A stretch of 64,000 bases of DNA from Talpa occidentalis (Eukaryota; Chordata; Mammalia; Eulipotyphla; Talpidae), in assembly GCF_014898055.3 (NCBI RefSeq), contig NW_023604861.1:100318083-100382082 (forward strand), in the 5' to 3' direction. Shown piece after piece: positions 35,781 to 46,290 of this stretch. The position numbers and the translations under genes are program-made. How positions within the stretch are numbered: position 1 is the stretch's first letter; each line of letters opens with the position of its first letter. The notes under the pieces were generated by a model. The model was not told the DNA's origin. It saw only the letters and a list, made by a program, of their open reading frames with translations, and did no database searches.

Positions 35781-36856
35781 TGTGACAGGGTGGTCCCTAG
35801 AAAAGGGGGAGTTTCCAGGTTTCCTGCCACACCCAAGGGAGGGTAGAGCTGAGCAGGGAGAAAAGAAGCTGCAGAGAAAACTAAAGAAGGAAGGAAGCAG
35901 GATGGAGAGCAAGAAGTGTTATAGAGCAGCCCCGATATTGAACGGGTTCCTGGCTGTGGGTCCTCACCCGCGCGCTTAAAAGGGACTTATTAATACTCCA
36001 CTACAGGCACACACAAAAGGTTAATAAAAGGTTTATTTACAAGGGAAAAGGAAATAAGGAAAATGTACAACTCAGGGAGAAAATAGGGAAATAAAGTCTT
36101 TAATGCGTCCTACCCCATCTGCGGACCTGGAAACCCCAAAGGCACTCGGAGAGCTGGCCAGACGCTGCGAGCTGGCGGAGAGCCAAAATGGGGATCCCCC
36201 AAAACCCACGTGTCTGCCTTTTATATCCACCTGGCTGCTTAACCCCACCCTCAGGTCCCAGCCACCTTCCCTTTGGAGGTGATGGGATTTGGAGTTCCCA
36301 GTGTCTTTGGCTTTGGCCTGGGGTGGGGGTGGAGTCCACAAAGCCTGTATGGAATTAGCTTTAGGACATCCTTTTCCCCCTAACAGAAGGAGACCTGGAG
36401 GAGGCACATGGAGCAGAGAGACACATGAAGAAACTGCGCTTGTCTTTTGGTTGTGGACTGGGTGACACAGATGTGGGTGAGAGGATTATGGGGAGGTAAC
36501 AATGGCAGTTTTTGTCTTGATTTTGATTTTCCTCTTTTCACTCCAGACTTGTCTGATTATTTCTGACCCTTTTCTGTGGGTCCCCACTGGAAGATGCTTT
36601 AGACTTGTGGCAGGCTTTGGGGCCTTGCTCTGGGCCAATTCTGCCGGGTAGACTTTTACCCACAAGGGGACGGGTAACTTTGGGTACTTGATTTAGAAAC
36701 TATATTCGTTGCCTTTCCTGTATTGTGTCCTAATTGTATTGAAGTTCCTTCCCATTAAAGTCTCATATGTTTTGTGTTGATGTGGTGGATGGCAGAACCT
36801 ATTTAGAGCAGGCAGGTTTGCGGGGTCTGGGGTGCCCCTCTCCCTGCCCTGCAACA
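35781..36856 (+). mobile_element. Solo LTR, family LTR-A, split by a nested LTR-B
   Basis: TGTGACAGGGTGG at 35781 to CTGCAACA at 36856, with an exact target duplication AAAC (35777-35780 and 36857-36860). Without the insert it is about 603 bp. Confidence 0.9.
35917..36385 (-). mobile_element. Solo LTR, family LTR-B, nested in LTR-A
   Basis: 469 bp, opposite in orientation to its host LTR-A, with an exact target duplication GAAG (35913-35916 and 36386-36389). It is therefore younger than the host LTR-A copy. Confidence 0.92.
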
Positions 36857-37054
36857 AAACCTCATTGGGTCAGAACCTCTCTCAGCGGTTCTGGGTCTGG
36901 CCACCCACCACCACAAACACAAACAATAGGACTTTCGTGCAGGGATAAAAGATTTATTCTAGTTTACACATTAGAGGGAGAGAGAGAAATAGTAGGGGTA
37001 AGGAAGATGTAGAAGGCCCAGTAGCTGAAACAGAGAAAATTTAGGGGAATGACT

Positions 37055-37530
37055 AGGTTGGTGGGACCTCACCCACAAGCTTACACTTACAGGATGTGAC
37101 TCAGACACAGACACATGGAGAGAAACAACATCAGGATTTATTTACAGGGAGGTAAAAATTTAGAGAGTGATGAGAGTTCATAAAAGACTGCAACATGACC
37201 AATGCCTACCCCAGAAAGTGTCTATAGTGCAAAATCCAAACCAAAAGCTACACATAGAAGATGGTGGCTGTGCCTCCAATGAGATCCTGGAACCAGATGA
37301 AAGGGCTGCCTTTCAAAAGCAGTGAACCAGAACCTGACTTGAGGTGGCAGGCAGTTGGCCATGAGAAGCAAGTGCTGGTCAGAGGTGGTAGCAGATTAGA
37401 GAGGCCAGTGTGATGGGAGCACGTGGTAATTGTAATAGGGACTAGGGAGGTGGAGGAAATCGGGTAAGAGACTATGTATGGTGTAGTAGGAAATCCGCAC
37501 ACACATATTGTTTATGGCCTGTCTGCTCTG
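37055..37530 (-). mobile_element. Possible diverged LTR related to LTR-B
   Basis: The + strand text 'gggacctcacccacaagctt' followed later by 'ggatttatttacaggg' parallels LTR-B ('gggtcctcacccgcgcgctt', 'ggtttatttacaaggg'). The limits are unclear. Confidence 0.35.
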
Positions 37531-37929
37531 AGTTAATTTTCCAATCCAAGGACATATCTGGAGGAGGACAGGGAGCCAGCGCTATCTGAAGACCAGCCTC
37601 AGCACACTGGGATGAACCTGAGGCCAGATGTCCAAGAGGACAGTAAGGAGGGCTGGGGGCTGGACATCACAAGCTCCTGGCAGCAGTGAAGGCCTGCTTA
37701 CTGCTGAACTGTCTTTATTCAACTCACTATAAAAAGCCAGCTGGTATGAAAGGTTAATGTGGTTTCTTTAGGGTGTTAAGCACTCACTGCTGTCCCCCGT
37801 CCACCCCCCATCTTCCAGATTGCCAGCTGTCTGATCAAAGCACCTTCAAGACTCAAGATTCAATTCCTGCCTCTATCGGCATTTGATGGTGACAGGTGGC
37901 CTGAACTCTGGTTTTCCAATTACAATTGG

Positions 37930-38180
37930 AAGCCAGCTGTAATTGCAGGGATTCAGAGGCAGCAGATCTCTGGCACCAGAGGCAACAGTGTTAGCAGCCA
38001 GTGGTGATTGCAGGCAGTGCCACTGAGGCAGCACCAATCGGAGGCCAGAGGCAATCAGAGGCTGATACTGCAGCAATTGCAGGTGATGCTGAGTGCAGAT
38101 CTGTGGCACCTGAGGCAGCAATGATCAGAGGTGGCACTGTGGAGATGGCGGTGATCAGCAGCCAGAGGTGATTGCTGGAG
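37930..38180. repeat. Degenerate short-motif repeat (GAGGCAG / TGATTGCAGG)
   Basis: Recurring CAGAGGCA, GATCAGAGG and TGATTGCAGG words at irregular spacing, like a decayed minisatellite. Short frames on both strands are by-products. Confidence 0.45.
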
Positions 38181-40495
38181 CTGCTCATAAACCATCTGGG
38201 TGTAGCTGAAAAAGGGACCACACCACCTGGCCAGATATCGGGGGCACAATGGAGCCAGGTATAGTCACTGAGGGGGGCTATGTGGAGCCAGGTACAGTCC
38301 AGTGGCAGTGAGCTGGACCGTAAGAAGGATGTGTGGCTTTACTGTGCCCAAAGCTAGTACCTGGCAGCATGCCTGAGCCAGCAGCTGCAGCATGTGTGTC
38401 CCAGTCACACAGGCAAAATGCAATCACACAGGTGAGTCACTCAGCCTGACCCAGACCTTACCGGCCCAGAAACATTTGGCACTGCTGCACTTACTCCTCA
38501 ATATCATGGAGCCTGGGTTGAGAATAGGGGGCAAATCTTGGGGCTCCAAGTGATCCTCTTACATTCCCATGATGTACCAAGTGGCTGCTGTTACAGGAGC
38601 CAGAAGGGTCTGCCACATCTGGAGCCAGAGACTGGGGAATCCTGGGGAAAAAATCTTACCAAGTCCTTCCACTACCAAGGCTGCAGGGTTCAGTAGAGCT
38701 CGTCACTGCTGAGGTCAGGAACTCTGCCTCATGCAGAGGGTGAGCTGCCCATCACAAAACACTAGTAATGTCTTCAACCTCCTCCCCACACCTCAAGCAT
38801 TGTGGAAAAACAAAAGAAAGTGATGAGGAAAGAGAGGGAGAAGACATCCACCCTCACACGTTTTCAAATGACTTCTCAAATAGATCATGTTAAACGGGGT
38901 GACCAACTCATTGGATTTTTCCCAGTAAACTTTCCCAATTTTAGCACTGAAATTTCCATGTCATAGAAAAGCCCATCAGTTCCAGGTAAACTGGGATGGT
39001 TGGTTACCTAACACCCTAATGTGCACAAACACAGACAACACACATTAATAAAATTCATCTAATTATGTGTATTTGCACTTAGGGAAAATAAAAACTTAAA
39101 ATGATAGGCTTTAGAATGGAAGAAATCAAAGCTTGGATCCCAGTTTTATCCTTTATCAATGGTGTGACTAAATATCTTAAGAGCTCTATTTAGCAATTCT
39201 TTTGTCTATTTAATGGAATAAAAATTGTACACCTTGTCAGGGCTGGTGTGAGAATTCAGCACCTAATAAAACCATCTTACCTCTTGGGTGAACTCAGCCT
39301 CCAGTTCTTTGCTAACGTCCCCACACCAACTTTATTTTTTCTTTAGAGAAATTAGTTTGTGTCTCAAGAGTTAGTATATCTATATCCCAACTAGAAAAGG
39401 AGCCTTTGTGAGCAAGGACTATACCTTTACAGTTCCTAATACTGTGGGTATCAGAAAGGTATAAAACCCCTTATTTTTACCAACGTCTAACTCAGTTGCA
39501 TCTTCTCCAGCGCTCCACTGTGAGCACCTCCCTGTTATCTTCACTGACTCTTTGGCTGGATGTTTTTTCAGCATGAGAGACATCATCAGCATGTCTACAA
39601 GTTACCCCTACTTGATGGGCACACGTGAGCATAATGGGTGCTCCCAGTCATAGTGTGACTTCAAGAGGACTTTATTTATCCATTGTTTCCCTGTGGGCTC
39701 ATAACCAATGCCTCACAATCTATTTTCCTGTGCCAGTGAAATGGAAATTTCTGAAGAGGTTGGATACATGAGGTCTTCTCAGTTATTTTCTCCTTGGTGG
39801 GAGTCCAATAGCTGGATTCAGCCTCGTCGTAGGTCTTGGAAGGTGGAAGGTGGGAGGTAAACAGGTAAGTAGTGGGGTCATGGGCACTGATAGTCATGAA
39901 CAGATTCCACGAACCCCAAACACAGAAAGTGAGCACCCCATACTGTCACCTGATGCAGGGCTGTGTCTATGCCTTTTGTACACATGTGGTTTGCTGCTAT
40001 CCCCAACTAAAGTCTATGGTTTAACAGTTCCTGCAGGCAGAGACTCTGATGTAGTGTTTCATGTAATGCTGAACACATAGTAGTTGCTTTAAAAAAATTC
40101 TGCTTACAATGATGACTATTGCTCTAGGATCACACTGTTAAGTGTTAATATAACGCAGTTGATAGAACAGGACAGTGATTAGTTTTACAGAATACAACTT
40201 CCAGAATTAAATAATGTACTGGTACAGTACATGGTGAATGTCCTTGTGAGCAGCTCCAACTGATGCAACCCTTTCCCATGGCTTTATTAGCGATATAAGT
40301 GCCCCAAACATGGGAATAATTCAGCTGAGCTGGAGGAGATTAGGTGCAGGAGAAGGTTCTGTGATCCAGAAAAGGAAAGGAAGAGATAAACTTAATGACA
40401 GAGACATCCTAGGTTGAGATAATGCTGCAAAGTTAGTAAGTGGCTCCTGGGAAACTGTCCCAGCAAATGAGTCTAACCACTGTCTTATTCTCTCA
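38180..40495. other. Intergenic, no gene seen
   Basis: No recognisable coding exon; some sequence looks repeat-derived but I cannot name it. Confidence 0.4.
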
Positions 40496-40511
40496 CTCAT
40501 CAATAATTTTA

Positions 40512-40780
40512 TTTTATTTTTTTAAAGATTTATTTTATTTATACAAGACCTAGGGTATAGGCCAGATGCACGGGAGGGTGAGAGGATTCACCAGAGACAG
40601 AGCGGGGAACAGAACAGGCAGACTGACAAAATACACTGCTGAGGGAGCAGCGGGCAAGACAGGAGAGGTCTGCTTGCCTTGTGGGTTGCTCCAAGGCCGG
40701 TGGGGATCAAACCAGCTCTGCAGAGGCTGTGGACAGCTTCAGAGCACTGTGCTCAACCGCCTGCACCACCAGGGAGGCCC
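40512..40780 (-). repeat. tRNA-derived SINE
   Basis: Reverse-complement full element with a 16-bp target duplication CTCATCAATAATTTTA (40496-40511 and 40781-40796). Confidence 0.93.
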
Positions 40781-40987
40781 CTCATCAATAATTTTAAATA
40801 AAACTTGAAGCTATGATTTCTAGCAAAGAAAGCAGTGATAAGTTTGCCAGATAAAAATGCCAGAAATCCAGTTAAACATGAATATCAAATAAAGAATCTA
40901 TCTATCTATCTATATATTTTTAATGTAAATGTGCTCTAAATATTGTTTGGAACTTATGCTAAAAAATTTGTTTCTCTGGAATTCAAA

Positions 40988-41262
40988 AAAAAATTTTTTT
41001 AAGATTTATTTATTTATTTATACAAGCACTGGGTACAGTCAGAAGCGCGGGAGGGTGAGGGACTTCGCCAGAGCAAGGAGCAGAACAGGCAGAAGGACCG
41101 AAGTACACTGCTGAGGGGAGCAGCGGGCGGCAGGAGAGGTTTGCGCGCCATGTGGGACCCTCCTCCAGTGGCCAGGGAGCAGCCGGGGATCGAGCCAGCG
41201 CTGCAGAGGCCACGAGCAGCTTCGTAACCCAGCGCTCAACCGCTGCGCCACCTGGGAGGCCC
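40988..41262 (-). repeat. tRNA-derived SINE, young subfamily
   Basis: Reverse-complement full element, with GGAATTCAAA repeated on both sides (40978-40987 and 41268-41277). It lies about 200 bp past the LYG1 poly(A) signal. Confidence 0.9.
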
Positions 41263-41462
41263 TATTTGGAATTCAAATTTAACTGAACTTTTGTATTTTT
41301 ATTTGTTAAATATAGCAATGCTAGTTAATGAGATACAGGATTCATTTTACAGAAATCCACTTGATAGCTTATCTCTATGCAAATACCTTTAAAGAGACAC
41401 CACTCAATTAACAAACACATAAATGCAGATAATATTTCTTTCTTTACTGTGAGTCATACTAC

Positions 41463-41468
41463 TTTATT
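41463..41468 (-). terminator. LYG1: LYG1 poly(A) signal
   Basis: AATAAA on the - strand lies 112 bp past the LYG1 stop, which implies a 3' UTR of roughly 130 nt. Confidence 0.7.
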
Positions 41469-41579
41469 GACGTACAAGTCAAAGTCAAGATTCCAGGTGA
41501 CAAACCCCATTGGTTAGTTTTATCTGTGTAACAATTGAAGCCTCATGTGTGATAATGATCTTGGGTTTGACTGGAAGTA

Positions 41580-41698
41580 TTAGAAGCCGTGTCTCTTGAG
41601 GTATTTGGCTCGTGCAAGGACATCATTGCAGAAGTCACAGCTCAGATCCTGGGTACTTCTGACATAGCCATCTCCTCCATTGTAGGCACAGAGTCCAC
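41580..41698 (-). CDS. LYG1: LYG1 last coding exon with stop
   Basis: Acceptor TTCCAG precedes 41698. The 119-nt exon encodes [20 protein letters not shown] then [18 protein letters not shown] and TAA (41580-41582). The length equals the LYG2 last exon. Confidence 0.95.
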
Positions 41699-44600
41699 CT
41701 GGAATTCACAAGAAAGGTTATGCTGACCCCACAGCCTTTTATTGCTTCAGGGTACTCAGTAGCTAACTTAGATTCTCTTTCTTTATTGCTAATCAGGAGG
41801 CAACTGAGGTTTGGGGGACTCTGATGCAAAGCATGATATTTGTTTCTATTAATTCTATGCTGCAAAACCACCGGCCCGTGTGGTACCCATACCTCTCAGA
41901 TACTGGTCGGGGGTCCACGTTGGAAACCTCCTCTGGATTTCTTTGATTCTAAAGGTCAAGTTTTCAGTCACTTGTGAAACCTGAGATTGGGTTATCCTGG
42001 TTATGGGAGTATAAAAGCCAGAATCCTAGAGGGAGCGAAGCAGAGGAAAATCCAGGTAAGTCAAGTGGGATGGTGATGTTGTTTCATAGGACCAGTACTG
42101 TTTTTTCATTTCCCTTGGCTTTCTTGCTTCCTCCTTTGGCTGAACCAATGCCACTTTCAGTCTTCCTAGGGATACGTAATAAAACTACAAGGTTTGGGCA
42201 AAGGAAAGAAGATATTTCACTGATGTTTCAGAATTATAGTGAGATGTGAAGTTGGAAGCCAAAGGTGACAGGGGTATCACAATGCAGCCTAATGCCCTCT
42301 GTGTTGCAAACACAAGCCCTCCAAACAGGTCAGAAATACATTTTTTCTATTTGTGCAGTCATGCATTTTGAATGATAGGGATTTGTTCTGAGAAATGCAC
42401 TGTTAGGCCATTTATCATAGTGTGGATGTCATAGGGTGTAATTCCACAACCCTAGATGGTATAGCCTTTATGCATCTAGGCTGTATGGTGTAGCCTATTG
42501 GGAAATCTATTGTTGGCCAAAATGTCTCTAAACAACACAAGACTACACTTATAAGTTTCCTTCCAGAGGAAGGAAAGGTCCATTTAAATTTTGTCTAAAG
42601 GTCCATTTAAATTTTCTTATAAACTTTTGACTACCATTCCACATAGGTTCCACCATATTCAGGAGAAATGTCTGACAGGGTAATTCTTTCTTCATTTTTA
42701 AAGGAGATGGATTCATTCATTCATTTCCCAAGAATTAGATTTTATACTGGAGGCAGAAGAAAGCAGCAAAAACAATGCTGTTCCTAATATCACCAGTGCT
42801 GCCCAATTCTGCATTTTCTAGAATTTGTGTAACTTTGTAGCAAAGATTCTCCCCTTGTGGACTCCTTGGTGGTGCAGGGGTTAAAGTCAGCGCTATCAAG
42901 CTATCGCCAGCCACTACACACATGGCGCAGCAGACCTCTCCTGTCTCGCCCGCTGCTCCCCTCAGCAGTGTATTTCAGTAGATGTGCCTGTTCTGCTCCC
43001 CACTCTATCTCGGGTGAATCCTCTCACCCCCTTGCACTTCTGGCCTACACCCTAGTTCTTGTATGCATAAATAAATAAAAATGAATCTTTAAAAAAAAAA
43101 GATTCTCCATTTGTGAATACACTTCCTGATGTGTAAAGGATGGATTACATGATTTCCCCTCCATCCCATCTCACCAGATTATTGGATCAGGTTCCAAATC
43201 AAAATTAGAGAAAATATCTGAAAGTATTTTTAAATTGTAAAGCATCATGCAAAGTACTAATGGGAAGCCAATTTAAAGATCATTGAGGAATACATTTTCC
43301 TAAAAACTTAAATGCATGCAATACTTAGTAGACTTCTCAACAACAACAACGTGAAATGAAGTAGAAAAAAATGTGGCCTTATTGTCTTCCTTGCCATCAC
43401 CAACACCTTTGCCTGCCCCAGTGCAGTTAATTCAACAATTGAGTTAGTTAATGACAAGTTCTCTGGAAGTTTTTATCAGAAAACCAGTGATACCATGCAG
43501 ACTTATTGAAAAAATAACACTTGGCATTCAAAACTAGGAATTGCCTGGAAAGGAGACAAGGGAAAGGAATTCATATTTAAGAATCTACCAGATACCAAGT
43601 ACTTTTTCCAACAAGATTTCTCTGAATCTTCTTAACAATTCTGTGAGGATATGATTTACATGTGAGGAAACTGAGGTACACGGAGATTGATTTATCCATG
43701 GGCACAGAACTACAAAATAACAGATCAATGATTCCATCTGTAATCTTTCTCCTGCACTACTGTCCTGTTGGAAATTGGAATGGGGAACCGTAGGTGATAT
43801 CCTGGAAAAACAGCAAAATTTATTTTAAAAAGAAATTGTGCCTCAGAATGAAGCAGAAATGCTGCTGCTTTTGACTCTCAGGCAGAGAATCTGTGGCTCT
43901 CCCAACTACTGGGGATATCTTTTATCTTGTATTCTATGGAACTGTGTTCCAGAGGTGCCATCAACAAGAGCAACAGATGTGCCCTTGGGTTGTGCCACAC
44001 AACCAAAGGCCACAAGTCATCAGTGATGGAGGGTTACCTGCACCACCCTGGTTTCATCACCCAAATTGCCCACATTGACCAGAATGTTGCCACCATTAGT
44101 CTCCCTGGACAAGACACCAGCGATCACTGCAGGATCCATGCAGTACTTTTGGCCAACAGTACGCATCACAGGCTGATATCTCAGTAGATATGGCATGTCT
44201 ATTTCAGCCAGTCTTTCAGAAGCGCGAACTCCTAAAGCAAACACAGAGGAAGAATGCAGCTTAGTGTGACTTCTGCTGAAGTGAGAGCTCAAGAGCAGAA
44301 AGAAAATATACTCCAAGGACCAGGGCAGCAGTCTAAAATGGAGAAGCCCATGTTTTAGTCTGAGATTCCTTAGTGGCCACTCCAGACCTGAGATTATGAT
44401 TTTCCTGCTTTGATCTTCATTTGTCACTTCCTGAGGCAGTGTCCTCCAAGGCTATCAGTGCCCCAACTGTGTTCTCAGGAGCTGCTTTGGCCACCCAGGA
44501 CAATTCCATGGGTACACACCCAGTTGACCCCAGCCTGGACACCCCAAACAAAGTCACCCAGTGAAATGTGCCTTTCCATCATGAAAATTCTCCCAAACCC

Positions 44601-45799
44601 TTCAAGAAGTCCTTGGAGAAATTGCCTCCAGGGACAGTCCCTCTTTCTACCCTAAGGTGACACCCAGAAATCATGGGAGCTTAAACTTTAATGAAATAAC
44701 AAGAGTTCTGGACAAAATTAAAACTTATACTGATTTAGTTGGTTAGCTCATTTACCTTCTGAGCACTTCCATTATTTCTAAAGTACTCTCAGAATTTACA
44801 AAAACACTTGTAAAGTAAGCACTATTATCCCCCTTCCGATGGAGGCTCAAGGGAGCTAAGCGACTTGTAAAAGCAGAGTCAACACTCAGTCAAGTCTTTG
44901 GACTCCTTGTCTGGTGTTCTTGCCACCACTCAGGACCACTGGGCTGTGGGACATAGTGGGAACCAAAAGATTATATTGAGAGGATCAAAATGTGTGGGGA
45001 TGGACAGGGAGCCATGGTGTAGGGCAACAAGGGAAGGCACAAAATTCTGTTGAGGCTGCCCTAGCCAAAAGTAGTCACCTTCGAAGGGAAAGAGAAAGAA
45101 GAGGAGGGAGGCAAGGTGGACAATGAGATTATAACTACCACAGATGTTCAGGCCTCGACGCCGTCCAATTACACAGGACGCCCCAGGAGTGCTGAGGGTT
45201 CGGATGTTCCCATAGCATCCCCAGTTGCTGCTTTCAGATGAATCTGCAAATTGAATACAATTTTGACCTTAGGCATTGAACCAGAATAGTTGTGATTATT
45301 ACTTGGTGGAGTGATATTAACAAAACTATACTAACATCAATAATAACACCTTCATTCTGCAGAGGAAACACTTGAAACAGATAGTATATTGGCTAAAAAT
45401 TTATCACAGAAACTGCCACAATGCTAAATTCTTACCCTGTCTTCTGTGGACATAAAGAGCTGCTGGAGCAGTTATAGTCCTTGCAGAGCTCTAGATCAGT
45501 CTCAGGGTGTATATTTGAAGTCTGACCTCAAGCAATACTGTATTAAGCCCACCCACATTCTGGAGAACCCCTTCTTTTTGTGGAGCATCAAGAAAGAGGC
45601 TGCAGGTTAGTGGCTGTTACTAGTCCAAGATTTGTTAAAACAGTTTAGGAGAAGAATAACATTTTCCACTGTAGTTTCAAGTGTTAGAGGTACCATTTTG
45701 TTCCTGTGCTTTTCTTCCCCACTGCAAGGTCATTTGGGAAAATGAAATACACTCACCAGTAAGGGCAAGGAGGCCCAGAAGCAGCCACAGTACAGACAT
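41580..45799 (-). CDS. LYG1: LYG1, goose-type (g-type) lysozyme 1, complete, five coding exons
   Basis: This is a secreted g-type lysozyme-like protein and the tandem paralogue of LYG2. Coding exons in - strand order are 45799-45757, 45243-45139, 44231-44038, 42025-41893 and 41698-41580 (43, 105, 194, 133 and 119 nt; 594 nt; 197 aa plus stop). All introns are GT-AG and phases match LYG2 exon for exon. Residues 1-14 ([14 protein letters not shown]) form the signal-peptide core. Conserved cysteines are C24, C38, C49 and C80; the C-terminal part adds cysteines in GGLCAY and LSCDFCND. The catalytic-type Glu is present (E93 in SRETNGG), whereas I recall SRKSPGD there in human LYG1. The GLMQxD segment of active g-type lysozymes is replaced by RVVQDSG, so the second catalytic-site Asp is not clearly in place and activity is uncertain. 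The protein ends [11 protein letters not shown]. No disabling change is seen. Confidence 0.95.
41893..42025 (-). CDS. LYG1: LYG1 coding exon 4
   Basis: Acceptor CCCTCTAG precedes 42025 and donor GTATGG follows 41893. The 133-nt exon encodes [20 protein letters not shown] to [11 protein letters not shown]. The first third is poorly conserved and the second half matches the family. Confidence 0.92.
42860..43097 (+). repeat. LYG1: tRNA-derived SINE, older subfamily
   Basis: In the LYG1 intron between coding exons 3 and 4. Flanked by AAAGATTCTCC-type target duplications (18 bp with two changes). Confidence 0.88.
43590..43720 (+). repeat. MIR element
   Basis: MIR-like text: 'accaagtactttttccaa' and 'gtgaggaaactgaggtac', in an LYG1 intron. 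Confidence 0.5.
44038..44231 (-). CDS. LYG1: LYG1 coding exon 3 (catalytic Glu exon)
   Basis: Acceptor GCTTTAG precedes 44231 and donor GTAACC follows 44038. The 194-nt exon encodes [16 protein letters not shown] through [20 protein letters not shown] to ETRVVQ. Glu is kept, but the FGLMQ motif at the exon end is replaced. Confidence 0.94.
45139..45243 (-). CDS. LYG1: LYG1 coding exon 2
   Basis: Acceptor TTTGCAG precedes 45243 and donor GTAGTT follows 45139. The 105-nt exon encodes [22 protein letters not shown] and GLNIC. It is 36 nt shorter than in LYG2 because LYG1 lacks the Pro/Leu-rich linker. Confidence 0.92.
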
Positions 45800-45823
45800 G
45801 TTGATGACCTTGCTCTGTGGATC
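45757..45823 (-). CDS. LYG1: LYG1 exon 2: 24-nt 5' UTR plus first coding part (signal peptide)
   Basis: Reverse-complement acceptor TTCTTAG lies above 45823 and donor GTGAGT at 45751-45756. ATG at 45797-45799 opens [14 protein letters not shown] plus the first base of an Asp codon. The coding length (43 nt) and phase equal those of LYG2. Confidence 0.9.
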
Positions 45824-46207
45824 CTAAGAAGATTTTAAAATAGAAATTAGTTCAAAGATATAAAAATATTGATTGTTACAATAATAGTATGTTATGTTTT
45901 CTATAGAAAGTTGTGAAAAAAAGAAAGAAATATTTCCCCATGTCTGAACTCAGGAAATTAATAATTTGTGTGGTAATGACGAAAAGTAAACAAAGACCTT
46001 GTACCTGCTCCATCTTTTCAACTAGCTTAAAAATGATGAGACTCCTGCTGGGCCCACAGGGACTCAACCTGTTTTTGCATTACTGGATAGTAATTATTTT
46101 AAGAAACTATGATACTTTGAGTCTCAAAACTTAAAACATGGACCTGACCCCAGACTCTGAAAAGCACAATTTTGATGCATGTGCCTTATCCCAATAGCCT
46201 CTTCATA

Positions 46208-46290
46208 AAACATATATATATATATACACATACACATAAATACATATACATATATACATATATACATATATACACATATATATAATACAA
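46208..46290 (+). repeat. (TA/CA)n alternating purine-pyrimidine repeat
   Basis: About 80 bp of 'atatacatat' units in LYG1 intron 1. Confidence 0.9.

Noticed and set aside
24942..36856. Complete provirus with internal genes
   Set aside because: Almost every LTR has its own target duplication, so they are solo LTRs. I saw no gag, pol or env segments between them.
41010..41251. Repeated Pro/Ala/Ser-rich frames (also at 19028, 23025, 48851, 63697 and others) that look like a protein family
   Set aside because: All are translations of the same SINE in different copies.
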